From: Lacibacter luteus
GTDB taxonomy: Bacteria > Bacteroidota > Bacteroidia > Chitinophagales > Chitinophagaceae
Direction of reading: 5' to 3'
NCBI RefSeq assembly: GCF_004118265.1
Contig: NZ_SDHW01000004.1
Coordinates: forward strand, 186,001 to 250,000
Length of the DNA: 64,000 bases
The translations under genes and the position numbers were made by a program. Below, piece by piece: positions 56,023-64,000 of this stretch; position 1 is the first letter of the stretch; each line of letters begins with the position of its first letter. The notes under the pieces were generated by a model that saw only the letters and a program-made list of their open reading frames with translations, did not search any database and had not been told where the DNA came from.

Positions 56023-57603
56023 TTATGCTTTGTACTGAGGAATGATTGCATTTGCAAGGTCAACCATCTTCTTAATGCCATCTTCAGGTAATGCACCTTT
56101 CTTAAACTCAGCTAATACATCAGGCAATTTGTTTTCCATTTCCAATAAGAAATGTTCTTCAAATTCTTTCACCTTACGTACAGGTACACTGTTCAGCAAA
56201 CCGTTTGTACCAAGGTAGATAATTGCAATTTGCTTTTCTACTGCATACGGAGTGTACTGAGGTTGTTTCAGAATTTCTACGTTACGTGCACCTTTATCGA
56301 TAACCGCTTTTGTAGCAGCATCCATATCGCCACCAAACTTAGAGAAGGCTTCCAACTCACGATAAAGAGCTTGGTCAAGTTTCAATGTACCGGCAACTTT
56401 CTTCATCGATTTAATTTGTGCATTACCACCCACACGGCTTACAGAAATACCTACGTTGATGGCCGGACGGATACCTGCGTTAAACAAGTTACCTTCAAGG
56501 AATATCTGACCGTCGGTAATTGAAATTACGTTTGTTGGAATGTATGCAGATACGTCACCAGCTTGTGTTTCAATGATCGGTAATGCAGTTAATGAACCAC
56601 CACCTTTTACCAAATGCTTAATGCTGTCTGGTACGTCGTTCATATTCTTCGCCACATTATCATCGTTGATCACTTTCGCTGCACGCTCGAGCAAACGGCT
56701 ATGCAGATAGAATACATCACCAGGATATGCTTCACGACCGGGAGGACGTTTCAGCAGCAGAGATACCTCACGGTAAGCTACCGCTTGCTTAGAAAGATCA
56801 TCATAAATGATCAATGCAGGACGTCCGGTATCACGGAAGTACTCACCCAATGCAGCACCCGCATAAGGAGCGTAGAACTGCTGAGGAGCAGGATCGCTTG
56901 CAGAAGCCGCAACGATAGTAGTGTACTTCATTGCACCATTATCTTCCAATGTTTTCATAACACCGGCAATGGTAGAAGCTTTCTGACCAATGGCTACATA
57001 AATACAGTATACTGGTTTACCTGCATCAAAGAATTCTTTCTGGTTGATGATGGTATCGATCGCAATTGCAGTTTTACCTGTCTGACGGTCGCCGATGATC
57101 AACTCACGCTGACCACGACCGATAGGGATCATGGCATCAATGGCTTTGATACCTGTTTGCAATGGTTCTTTTACCGGCTCACGGAAGATTACACCCGGTG
57201 CTTTACGCTCCAATGGCATTTCGTATAATTCGCCGGTGATAGGCCCTTTACCATCGATTGGTTCGCCCAATACGTTGATAACACGACCGCTCATTCCTTC
57301 ACCAACTTTAATAGAAGCAATTTGCGAAGTACGACGAACTTTTGAACCTTCTTTAATTCCTTTTCCTTCACCCATCAATACCACACCCACGTTATCTTCT
57401 TCAAGGTTAAGGGCAATGGCACGTACGCCGTTTTCAAATTCAACAAGCTCACCGTAGCGAACGTTGTTCAATCCATAAACACGGGCAATACCGTCGCCCG
57501 CTTGTAATACTGTGCCTACTTCTTCCAGGTCAGCACCTACGTTGAAGTTGCTTAACTGCTGGCGAAGTATCGCCGAAATTTCATCTGGTTTAATATCTGC
57601 CAT
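56023..57603 (-). CDS. atpA: ATP synthase F1 subunit alpha
   Basis: This 526-residue protein is the non-catalytic nucleotide-binding subunit of the F1 hexamer. The Walker A motif GDRQTGKTA lies at residues 171-179, and [17 protein letters not shown] and [11 protein letters not shown] are conserved landmarks. It starts 25 bases after atpH. A terminator follows its stop, so the operon ends here and atpG does not follow. Confidence 0.97.
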   Translation of the reverse strand: MADIKPDEISAILRQQLSNFNVGADLEEVGTVLQAGDGIARVYGLNNVRYGELVEFENGVRAIALNLEEDNVGVVLMGEGKGIKEGSKVRRTSQIASIKVGEGMSGRVINVLGEPIDGKGPITGELYEMPLERKAPGVIFREPVKEPLQTGIKAIDAMIPIGRGQRELIIGDRQTGKTAIAIDTIINQKEFFDAGKPVYCIYVAIGQKASTIAGVMKTLEDNGAMKYTTIVAASASDPAPQQFYAPYAGAALGEYFRDTGRPALIIYDDLSKQAVAYREVSLLLKRPPGREAYPGDVFYLHSRLLERAAKVINDDNVAKNMNDVPDSIKHLVKGGGSLTALPIIETQAGDVSAYIPTNVISITDGQIFLEGNLFNAGIRPAINVGISVSRVGGNAQIKSMKKVAGTLKLDQALYRELEAFSKFGGDMDAATKAVIDKGARNVEILKQPQYTPYAVEKQIAIIYLGTNGLLNSVPVRKVKEFEEHFLLEMENKLPDVLAEFKKGALPEDGIKKMVDLANAIIPQYKA

Positions 57604-57628
57604 GACGCTTTATTATTTAAAAAGTTTA

Positions 57629-58192
57629 TTAACGGATGTTACGTATATAAGTGTTTTTCTGGAACTGAGTCTGAATATCACGCAGGTCACGTGCAATACT
57701 TGCATCGATGAGGTTGCCTTTGTATTCGAGTTGAAAACCACCAATAATAGCATCGTTCACCACTGTTTCCAGTTCAACATTCTGCAAAGCAGCATCTGCT
57801 TTTACTTTTTTAATGATGGCCTGCTTCAGCTCTTCACTTGCTTCAGTAGCAGTAGTAAGCTTTACGTGGTGAATATTTTTAATTTCGTTGTATTGTTCTA
57901 TTACTGCAGCAGCAATTTCAGGCAGGTTGCTTTCACGACCTTTCTGGATCAGCAGGTTAATAAATGCAGCCGATAAAGCACTTACTTTATCACCCAATAC
58001 TTCTTTTACAATACTGCTTTTTTTATCGCTTTTAACTACAGGGCTGCGCAACAAATTCGTTAACTCACGGCTTTGTCTGCAGGTAACCTGCAGATATTTC
58101 ATATCTGCCTGTACAGCATCAAGCTGGTTTTGCTCTTGTGCGAGCACCACCAGTGATTTTGCATAGCGTGTTGCGAGACGGGGATTTTGCAT
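57629..58192 (-). CDS. atpH: ATP synthase F1 subunit delta
   Basis: This 187-residue delta subunit joins the F1 head to the peripheral stalk. The N-terminal helical domain begins NPRLATRYAKSLVVLAQEQ, and the C-terminal part contains IGGFQLEYKGNLIDASIARDL, the family signature region. It lies between atpF and atpA in the usual order. A heptad-phased AGCT repeat lies just upstream of its start. Confidence 0.93.
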   Translation of the reverse strand: MQNPRLATRYAKSLVVLAQEQNQLDAVQADMKYLQVTCRQSRELTNLLRSPVVKSDKKSSIVKEVLGDKVSALSAAFINLLIQKGRESNLPEIAAAVIEQYNEIKNIHHVKLTTATEASEELKQAIIKKVKADAALQNVELETVVNDAIIGGFQLEYKGNLIDASIARDLRDIQTQFQKNTYIRNIR

Positions 58193-58207
58193 ATTTATTA
58201 TGGTTGA

Positions 58208-58235
58208 AGCTATAAGGAGAAAGCTGTAAGGCCTT
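58208..58235. repeat. AGCTnnn heptad-type repeat between atpF and atpH
   Basis: AGCT occurs at 58208 and 58222, exactly 14 bases apart, with AGGA in the intermediate phase (58215) and AGGC at 58229. The unit AGCTGTAAG is shared with the better-preserved copy at 34303. Confidence 0.55.
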
Positions 58236-58259
58236 AACCCCTAAACACTTTGCCTTTTC

Positions 58260-58769
58260 TTAGTTTAACTTGATTTCGTTTGCCAGGTTGTTGATGTATG
58301 CTTCCTGTTCGCTTTTGTTAGAAAGTTCACGACGCAATACTTTCTCACTTACTTCAATAACAAGGTTACCTACCTGGTTCTTTACTTCCGTAATTGCAGC
58401 CAGCTTCTGATGATTGATTGCCGCCTGCGCTTCCAGAATAATTTTATTTGCTTCAGCTTTCGCCTGTTCTTTTGCTTCGTTTACAATTTTATCTTTTGTT
58501 TCACGTGCTTCTTTGAGCAGTTGTGCACGCTCTTCACGTGCCTTTGCCAATAAAGCTTCGTTTTCGTTCTGCAATTGCGCCATTTCTGCTTTTACTTTTT
58601 CTGCAGAAGCAATAGCATCAGCAATACCGGCTTCCCTTTCATGAATTCCCTTCATAATTGGTTTCCATGCAAACTTTCCAAGAACAATCAATAAAATAAG
58701 GAAAGCAATTGTGCTCCAAACAACCAACCCGATATCGGGGAGTACCAAAGGATTAACTTCTAAAAACAT
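58260..58769 (-). CDS. atpF: ATP synthase F0 subunit b
   Basis: This 169-residue peripheral-stalk subunit has one N-terminal membrane helix (IGLVVWSTIAFLILLIVLGKF) and a long charged helix (EKVKAEMAQLQNENEALLAK and onward) expected to form a dimeric coiled coil. The motif WKPIMKGIHERE after the membrane helix is typical. It lies 100 bases after atpE and 67 bases before atpH. Confidence 0.95.
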   Translation of the reverse strand: MFLEVNPLVLPDIGLVVWSTIAFLILLIVLGKFAWKPIMKGIHEREAGIADAIASAEKVKAEMAQLQNENEALLAKAREERAQLLKEARETKDKIVNEAKEQAKAEANKIILEAQAAINHQKLAAITEVKNQVGNLVIEVSEKVLRRELSNKSEQEAYINNLANEIKLN

Positions 58770-58869
58770 ATTATTTATTTAATAAAATACGAACGAACAA
58801 TTTTGAACAACGTAGAGAATATACAGGCTCGCCACCCTGTGTTTTGAGCCTGTATAAAGTTTTGATGGA

Positions 58870-59100
<231 letters not shown>

Positions 59101-59114
59101 TTATTGAAAAAAAG

Positions 59115-60254
59115 TTATGCTACGTCTGGTTCATGGTAATGAGGTTCATGATCATCGTGGTGATGATGCTCCTCAATTGCCATTCCGATATACATTGCTG
59201 CCAGCATGGTAAAGATGAACGCCTGCAGGAAAGCCACCAGCAATTCAATTAAGCTGATGAAAATTGCAAACGGCACCGCAATGGTTGCAGCAAATACCGA
59301 TTTAAAAATAAAGATGAGACAGATTAAGCTCAACACCAGGATGTGCCCTGCGGTGATGTTGGCAAACAATCGTATCATCAATGAAATAGGTTTAGTAAAC
59401 ACACCCAGTAATTCAATTGGTGCAAGGAAGATTTTCATTGCTACCGGCATACCGGGCATCCAGAAAATGTGTTTCCAGTAATCTTTATTTCCGTTGATGT
59501 TTACAAGAATGAAGGTAAACACAGCCAACGTCATTGTAAAAGCAATGTTGCCACTCACATTAGCGCCACCGGGGAAGAAAGGAACCAGACCTAAAATATT
59601 GTTGATCCAGATAAGGAAGAAAACTGTTAAAAGGAAAGGCATGTACTTCGCATACTTGTGGCCGATATTGGGTTTTGCAATATCGTCACGCACAAACAAG
59701 ATCAATGGTTCCATGAACGACTGAAATCCTTTCGGTGCTGATTTTACACCGTGGCGTTTGTATGCATTCGCAACACTTAAGAAAATGATGAGCAAAAGTG
59801 CTACTGTAAATAAAAGAGAAGCTACGTTTTTGGTAATTGAGAAATCCCACACTTTTTTAGTAGCAGCTTCATCAATTGATCCATCTGCATTAACCACCTT
59901 CATTTTACCTTCTACTGTTTTGTAGAGGTAATTTCCCTGGTATGCTGCCGGTTCATGATGTGCATCCACTAAATTAGAAGAAGAAAATACTTCGAAACCT
60001 TTATCAGAATAAAGAATAACAGGCAGCGGAAGCGAAGTATGCCCCCATAAGTGCCAGCTATGATCATCTTTAATATGTTCTAAGATTGTTTTTGTAACAT
60101 CAAACTTGCCTTCTGTGGCATGACCACCCTCTGCTTTCCCGTGCTCTTCTGTTGCGTGATGTACAGAATCCTGCGCTTTACTTGAATTATAAAAAAACAT
60201 CATACCTAAGCTGAAAGCCGCTACCAGTAAGGATTTGAAGTTTTTACCCATCAT
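59115..60254 (-). CDS. atpB: ATP synthase F0 subunit a
   Basis: This 379-residue membrane subunit forms the proton path against the c ring. The essential Arg is in SLMIRLFANITAGH, and later helices contain IELLVAFLQAFIFTML. About 90 extra N-terminal residues start with a signal-like stretch (FKSLLVAAFSLGMMFFY followed by NSSKAQ) and a His-rich segment, and the tail is also His/Glu-rich (EEHHHHDDHEP). Such N-terminal extensions are common in Bacteroidota a subunits. It is the first gene of the operon, with a TATCTTTG element 20 bases upstream. Confidence 0.95.
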   Translation of the reverse strand: MMGKNFKSLLVAAFSLGMMFFYNSSKAQDSVHHATEEHGKAEGGHATEGKFDVTKTILEHIKDDHSWHLWGHTSLPLPVILYSDKGFEVFSSSNLVDAHHEPAAYQGNYLYKTVEGKMKVVNADGSIDEAATKKVWDFSITKNVASLLFTVALLLIIFLSVANAYKRHGVKSAPKGFQSFMEPLILFVRDDIAKPNIGHKYAKYMPFLLTVFFLIWINNILGLVPFFPGGANVSGNIAFTMTLAVFTFILVNINGNKDYWKHIFWMPGMPVAMKIFLAPIELLGVFTKPISLMIRLFANITAGHILVLSLICLIFIFKSVFAATIAVPFAIFISLIELLVAFLQAFIFTMLAAMYIGMAIEEHHHHDDHEPHYHEPDVA

Positions 60255-60274
60255 ACGTTTCCTGAAATTTGGCG

Positions 60275-60282
60275 CAAAGATA
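60275..60282 (-). promoter_or_regulatory. Putative -7 promoter element of the atp operon
   Basis: On the minus strand TATCTTTG matches TAnnTTTG exactly and lies 20 bases before the atpB ATG. A -33 TTG at the normal distance is not evident. Confidence 0.5.
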
Positions 60283-60333
60283 AGGAGTGGCGGGTGAAAA
60301 AGGGGGTTCTACAGGAAGGAATACTGAAAAAAG

Positions 60334-60827
60334 TTATTCAGGCAGATCGAGCCCCATTTTAATCCGCTCTGCTTTGATTTTTTCGAGCTCCAGAACATCA
60401 ATCTGGTCTTTGGGACGAAAAACAGCCTTTTTGTTTGCGAGCAATTGGTTGATATGAAGAAAAGGGACCATTATGCCTTCAACTTCTGCTACTGGTGAAA
60501 CCTTAAAGCATTCATCAAATGACAGATCAACACCCTTTAAGGAGGTCATCAAGCCCATCCTTATTCCATTATTTAATTGAAAATCAGTCCAGCCAGGAAT
60601 AAACTGCATGGTTTCCAACGACTGAAAATCGCCCAACTCTAAATCAATAAACACCTCTCTGAGCTTCTTTCTGTTTTCCAATGTGTCGTCAATGTATAGA
60701 TCAACATCCCTGTATAGCGGTGAAATCCGTGGAAGTTGGTTGCAAATCCTCCACCCATGATGTAGCGGACATTTCGTTTATTCAAGCTTTGCCACAAGTC
60801 GAGAAAAATCTGGCCATAAACATCCAT
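60334..60827 (-). pseudogene. MNT/AbiEii-like nucleotidyltransferase, split by a one-base frameshift
   Basis: Reading from 60827, the protein begins MDVYGQIFLDLWQSLNK and reaches GGGFATNFHGFHRYTG, the glycine-rich start of a minimal nucleotidyltransferase domain. The frame then fails. In the next frame the text continues smoothly with DVDLYIDDTLENRKKLREVF, including the metal-binding DxD, and runs to a stop at 60334 after about 150 more residues. The break lies at the run of three G (plus-strand CCC at 60708-60710). Restoring one base makes a 164-residue protein of the DUF6036/AbiEii-like type. The region length is 494 bases, one short of a multiple of three, which fits a single deletion. It could be a real pseudogene or an assembly error. 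The gene upstream encodes a small partner protein. Confidence 0.75.
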
Positions 60828-60840
60828 GCTGATCTAAAAT

Positions 60841-61059
60841 TTAGAGATTGGTTTTGTGATGAATTTTTGCCCGTTTCATCATTTCGCCGGCCTTCATAAG
60901 ATTCATCAGAAGATGAAATTTTTCTGATGCAGTAGTGGTAATGGCTTTTTGTAACAAAAGCTGTTCATGCTCGTTCTGATTTTCGTAAGGAACGAACTCT
61001 TCTTTCACAACTGAAAGCCTGTTGCTTTTATCGTATTGCTTCTTTTCCACTTCCTGCAA
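60841..61059 (-). CDS. Small protein, possible partner of the nucleotidyltransferase
   Basis: This 72-residue charged, mostly helical protein has no membrane segment. Its C-terminal half (SEKFHLLMNLMKAGEMMKRAK, then IHHKTNL) is the most distinctive part. It ends 13 bases before the nucleotidyltransferase start in the same direction. Two-gene units of a small protein plus a MNT-type nucleotidyltransferase are often toxin-antitoxin-like, but I do not recognise this family and the role is inferred only from position. Both genes sit between the atp operon and an ABC exporter gene. Confidence 0.6.
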   Translation of the reverse strand: MQEVEKKQYDKSNRLSVVKEEFVPYENQNEHEQLLLQKAITTTASEKFHLLMNLMKAGEMMKRAKIHHKTNL

Positions 61060-61083
61060 GTTAAAAAATATCCTCCGCCTTAC

Positions 61084-62928
61084 CTATACAATTGCTTTCG
61101 AAAATTGCATTTCGTGGAGTTTGGCGTAGTAGCCGCCAAGTTGCAGCAGTTCTTCGTGTGTGCCACTTTCCTTGATCTCTCCTTTATCCAACACAATAAT
61201 TTTATCGGCCTTACGGATAGTAGACAGACGATGTGCAATAACAATTGATGTACGCCCTTCGATCAGCTTATCAATCGCATGCTGGATCATCTGTTCGGTT
61301 TCGGTATCAACTGCCGATGTTGCTTCATCAAGAATAAGCACCGAAGGATTAAATAAGATAGCCCTGATAAAACTCAACAACTGGCGCTGCCCCTGGCTCA
61401 TGGTTGCCCCACGTTCCATTACATTAAAATCATAATTGCCAGGCAGGCGCATAATAAATTCGTGCAGACCAATAAGCTTTGCTGCTTCAACAACTTTCTC
61501 TCTGCTGATGTTTTCGTTACGCAGTGTTACATTTTCGGTAATGGTTCCGGCAAACAAAAACACATCCTGTAATACCACACCAATTTTACTGCGTAAAACA
61601 TCCAGATCATAGGTTTCAATTTCTACGTCATCCAACTTTATACTTCCCTTCTGAATATGGTAAAGCCTGTTTAATAAACTAATGATGGATGTTTTGCCGC
61701 TGCCTGTATGCCCAACAATTGCAACTGTTTCACCCGGATTAACCTTGAGTGAAATATCTTTCAATACCCAGTTCTCATCGTTATATGCAAACCATACTTT
61801 TTCAAATTCAAGTTTGCCGGGTACTGCACCAACAGGTTTAAAAGCATCGGTTGCAGAAGGCGCAATTTCATCGGTATTATCCAGCACTTTAAACACCCGC
61901 TCACTCGCCACCATACCCATTTGTAATACATTAAACTTATCGGCAATAAACCGCAGCGGACGAAACAGCATGTTGAGTAAAATGATAAACGCCATGATCT
62001 CTCCTGCCATCTTCGCTGCCTCTACGCTGTTTTCTGCTACCGCCTGTCTTGCTCCAAACCAAACAAGTAACCCTAATGAAACAGCCAGAATAATTTCAAC
62101 CACAGGAAAGAAAATGGAATACGCAAAAATGGCATTGATGTTGGCGTTGCGATGTTCTTTATTGATTTTGCTAAACTTGTTGAATTCCTTTTTTTCTACG
62201 GCAAATGCCTGTACCACCTGCATGCCCTGAATGTGTTCCTGTACAAATGCATTTAATGCTGCAATAGCATTGCGTACACGATGAAAACTTTTGTTTACAC
62301 TTTCTTTGAAGTAGTAGGTTGCAAGAATCAAAAACGGAAAGGGAATTAAACACACCAATGTTAACTGCCAGTTGATGTAAAACATGGTGAACAGTACAGC
62401 AATGATGGTAAGAAAATCGGCGAGGATAGGAATAAAGCCCTCTGCAAAAATATCGCTGATGGTTTCAATATCGTTGATGCTTCTTGTTGTGAGTGTACCG
62501 ATCGGTGTTTTATCGAACTGGCGAAGGTTAAGACCGATGATCTTCTTAAATACATTCACCCGGAGATCACGCACCACTGTTTGTCCAAGCCATGAAGTGT
62601 AATAAGAAAAGAAAAAGCGGAGAACAGTTTCAATGATGATGAACAATACCTGGATGGCTGTAATAAGAAAGATCATTTCGCCAACCGTAAACAACAGATC
62701 GTTGCCGAACAACCTAAAAGTAAACTTAAGTCCGGGCTCTGTTCCTTTTGCGATGTAATCGTTAACAGTAGTATTGATGAGCCACGGACGCACAGGTCCT
62801 AAAACCGCAAGTACGATCGCTAATATAATAGAAGCATTTAACCGGCTCCTGTATGGCGAAGCATAGCTAATAACCCTCTTCAGCAATTTAAAATCGAATA
62901 ACTTCTTTTTCCCGGCGTTCTGTTCCAA
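61084..62928 (-). CDS. ABC exporter, fused membrane and ATPase domains
   Basis: This 614-residue half-transporter is of the MsbA/MdlB type (type IV exporter). Six N-terminal helices span about residues 25-330. The nucleotide-binding domain has Walker A GHTGSGKTS near residue 415, the signature TMSQGQRQLLSF, Walker B VLILDEATSAVD and the switch histidine in IVIAHRLSTIR. Such proteins export lipids, peptides or drugs as dimers. No partner half-transporter gene is adjacent, so a homodimer is likely. The substrate is unknown. Confidence 0.93.
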   Translation of the reverse strand: MEQNAGKKKLFDFKLLKRVISYASPYRSRLNASIILAIVLAVLGPVRPWLINTTVNDYIAKGTEPGLKFTFRLFGNDLLFTVGEMIFLITAIQVLFIIIETVLRFFFSYYTSWLGQTVVRDLRVNVFKKIIGLNLRQFDKTPIGTLTTRSINDIETISDIFAEGFIPILADFLTIIAVLFTMFYINWQLTLVCLIPFPFLILATYYFKESVNKSFHRVRNAIAALNAFVQEHIQGMQVVQAFAVEKKEFNKFSKINKEHRNANINAIFAYSIFFPVVEIILAVSLGLLVWFGARQAVAENSVEAAKMAGEIMAFIILLNMLFRPLRFIADKFNVLQMGMVASERVFKVLDNTDEIAPSATDAFKPVGAVPGKLEFEKVWFAYNDENWVLKDISLKVNPGETVAIVGHTGSGKTSIISLLNRLYHIQKGSIKLDDVEIETYDLDVLRSKIGVVLQDVFLFAGTITENVTLRNENISREKVVEAAKLIGLHEFIMRLPGNYDFNVMERGATMSQGQRQLLSFIRAILFNPSVLILDEATSAVDTETEQMIQHAIDKLIEGRTSIVIAHRLSTIRKADKIIVLDKGEIKESGTHEELLQLGGYYAKLHEMQFSKAIV

Positions 62929-63023
62929 TCCCTAAAAAATTTACCGGCAAAGTTAACCGCTTTCAGTTCGTTCGGGAACGCACTAAAACAAAAACAGCTG
63001 CTAAAAAGGATGAGTGGTGCTGA

Positions 63024-64000
63024 TCAGCTCTTTTTATACTTGTTATTAAAATAGCTGAATGAAAAGAAACTGGCTACAATACCAATTACAGCAAAAGCAA
63101 TAACCAGCATCGAATAAAACGAAACCCAGTTTAACTGCAGTTTGAATAATTCTTTCGACAGCATAACCGAAATACTGCCAAGATAACCCCATGCATCGGC
63201 GAGATAGATAAGAAAGCCCACATTGCCTGCAATACTGAATGTTGCCAACAAACGTTCAAAAAACACACTGTTGAACAACACATAAGCAATGTACAAGCCA
63301 AGTCCGGTGAACTGCATCCACAAAGCACCATCCAGCATATCGATCCGGAAAAGTAATGATGCAATACCTGCCAGCAAAAAGCCCAACATAAGCAACCAAT
63401 GAATAATGCGAAAAGCTTTTATGTTTTTGCGCACAAACACCAAAGTTCCTATCAATGCCAGCACAACAAGCGATGTAATGGTTTCAGTTTTTGCAAACAC
63501 GGCTGCATTTTTTGCATAGCCAAGTTCGTTCCACATATTGGCCATGTAATTATCCCGCAGATCCCGCATAATCGTTAAGAGCAAATAAATAATTACAAAT
63601 GCCACTACGCCCAACTTGTATTGCGAAAGAAACAGTTTGCGTTCTTCATTATTCATTGGTTTGCGAACGGTGCGTTCTTTTTCATCGTCTGCATCGGGCG
63701 CCTTTGCTTTTTCCAGAAGGATATAAAATAAGATCAACGGCATTGCAAAAACACTTGCCGTTACAAAAGGCATCCAGTATGCACTTACATTCCAGTCGAG
63801 CATCAACCACTTGCCTACACTTCTTGTAAAACCACCTGCAAAAATGAAACTCACCGCTAATACAACGCCAATAAAATCTGTGGTTCTTCTCCCTTCCACA
63901 TAACTGAATACCACACCCCACATAAAGCCAAGAGTAAAGCCATTCACTAAAAAACAAAGCATACCAAATGGTGCGGGCACAACAGCAAATAATAAAAGAC
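63024..64000 (-). CDS. DUF5690-like multi-pass membrane protein (runs off the right edge)
   Basis: The frame stays open to the window edge (LLLFAV then PAPFGML), so the true start lies outside. About 325 residues are visible, with roughly nine membrane helices. The segments LGFMWGVVFSYVEGRRTTDFIG and GGFTRSVGKWLML, and IMRDLRDNYMANMWNELGY after a charged cytoplasmic loop, fit the Bacteroidota DUF5690 family, which looks like an MFS-type transporter. The function of this family is not established. It lies 95 bases upstream of the ABC exporter gene in the same direction. Confidence 0.7.
   Translation of the reverse strand, partial: LLLFAVVPAPFGMLCFLVNGFTLGFMWGVVFSYVEGRRTTDFIGVVLAVSFIFAGGFTRSVGKWLMLDWNVSAYWMPFVTASVFAMPLILFYILLEKAKAPDADDEKERTVRKPMNNEERKLFLSQYKLGVVAFVIIYLLLTIMRDLRDNYMANMWNELGYAKNAAVFAKTETITSLVVLALIGTLVFVRKNIKAFRIIHWLLMLGFLLAGIASLLFRIDMLDGALWMQFTGLGLYIAYVLFNSVFFERLLATFSIAGNVGFLIYLADAWGYLGSISVMLSKELFKLQLNWVSFYSMLVIAFAVIGIVASFFSFSYFNNKYKKS

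Noticed and set aside
56614-57228. A 204-residue plus-strand open frame inside atpA
   Set aside because: It is antisense to a highly conserved gene; its composition is that of a reverse-strand shadow.
61682-62230. A 182-residue plus-strand open frame inside the ABC exporter gene
   Set aside because: It is antisense to a gene with complete ABC motifs and has no recognisable features of its own.

Overview
The window comes from the chromosome of a member of the phylum Bacteroidota, most likely a Chitinophagaceae-type soil or freshwater bacterium. The evidence is a type IX secretion system (T9SS) and gliding gene set (porU, gldJ, gldF, gldG), five large secreted proteins ending in type A T9SS sorting domains, a GLPGLI-family protein next to an outer-membrane barrel protein, a MurF-alanine racemase fusion, and repeated -7 promoter elements of the form TAnnTTTG. 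The placement is inferred from gene content only. I see no insertion sequence, phage, integrase or CRISPR array; the region reads as ordinary core chromosome with a few accessory loci.

Layout. 1-5000: truncated porU (minus), divergent gldJ, murF and a small T9SS cargo protein. 5000-11600: methylmalonyl-CoA epimerase, an IscA-like protein, then a minus-strand operon of methyltransferase, 1237-residue membrane protein and GT9 glycosyltransferase, probably for a surface glycan. 11700-15500: a 1259-residue T9SS surface protein. 15700-22550: plus-strand run gldF-gldG-terC-murF/alr-lspA. 22600-32600: three T9SS cargo proteins, two of them paralogues (minus) and one a PQQ-type sugar dehydrogenase-like enzyme (plus). 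32600-40200: a small orphan gene, fumC, a GH29 alpha-L-fucosidase, two tandem paralogous secreted proteins, crotonase, a free-standing B12-binding mutase subunit and a GT39-type membrane glycosyltransferase. 40300-43000: an ABC ATPase with its probable eight-helix membrane partner. 43000-48320: gltX, an ARPP-1-like secreted protein, a polysaccharide deacetylase, a lipoprotein, tatD and tRNA-Ser(GGA). 48330-51830: a TlpA-like thioredoxin, then acpP-fabF-rnc. 52000-56000: a GNAT, an outer-membrane barrel protein and a GLPGLI protein. 56000-60300: atpB-E-F-H-A. 60300-64000: a frameshifted nucleotidyltransferase with a small partner, an ABC exporter and a truncated DUF5690-like transporter.

How the genes fit together. 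PorU, GldJ, GldF and GldG belong to the export and gliding apparatus that would deliver the five cargo proteins, while LspA matures lipoproteins such as GldJ. MurF, MurF-Alr and LspA serve the envelope. The epimerase, B12-binding subunit and crotonase suggest acyl-CoA (propionate or branched-chain) metabolism.

The points most worth checking are a one-base frameshift that splits a MNT-type nucleotidyltransferase beside a small partner gene, a 7-bp-phased AGCTnnn intergenic repeat found twice, a group of genes whose -7 element lies only 2-7 bases from the start codon (predicted leaderless mRNAs), the glycan operon with its giant membrane protein, and the uncharacterised ABC pair. No clearly new defence or mobile system is evident.
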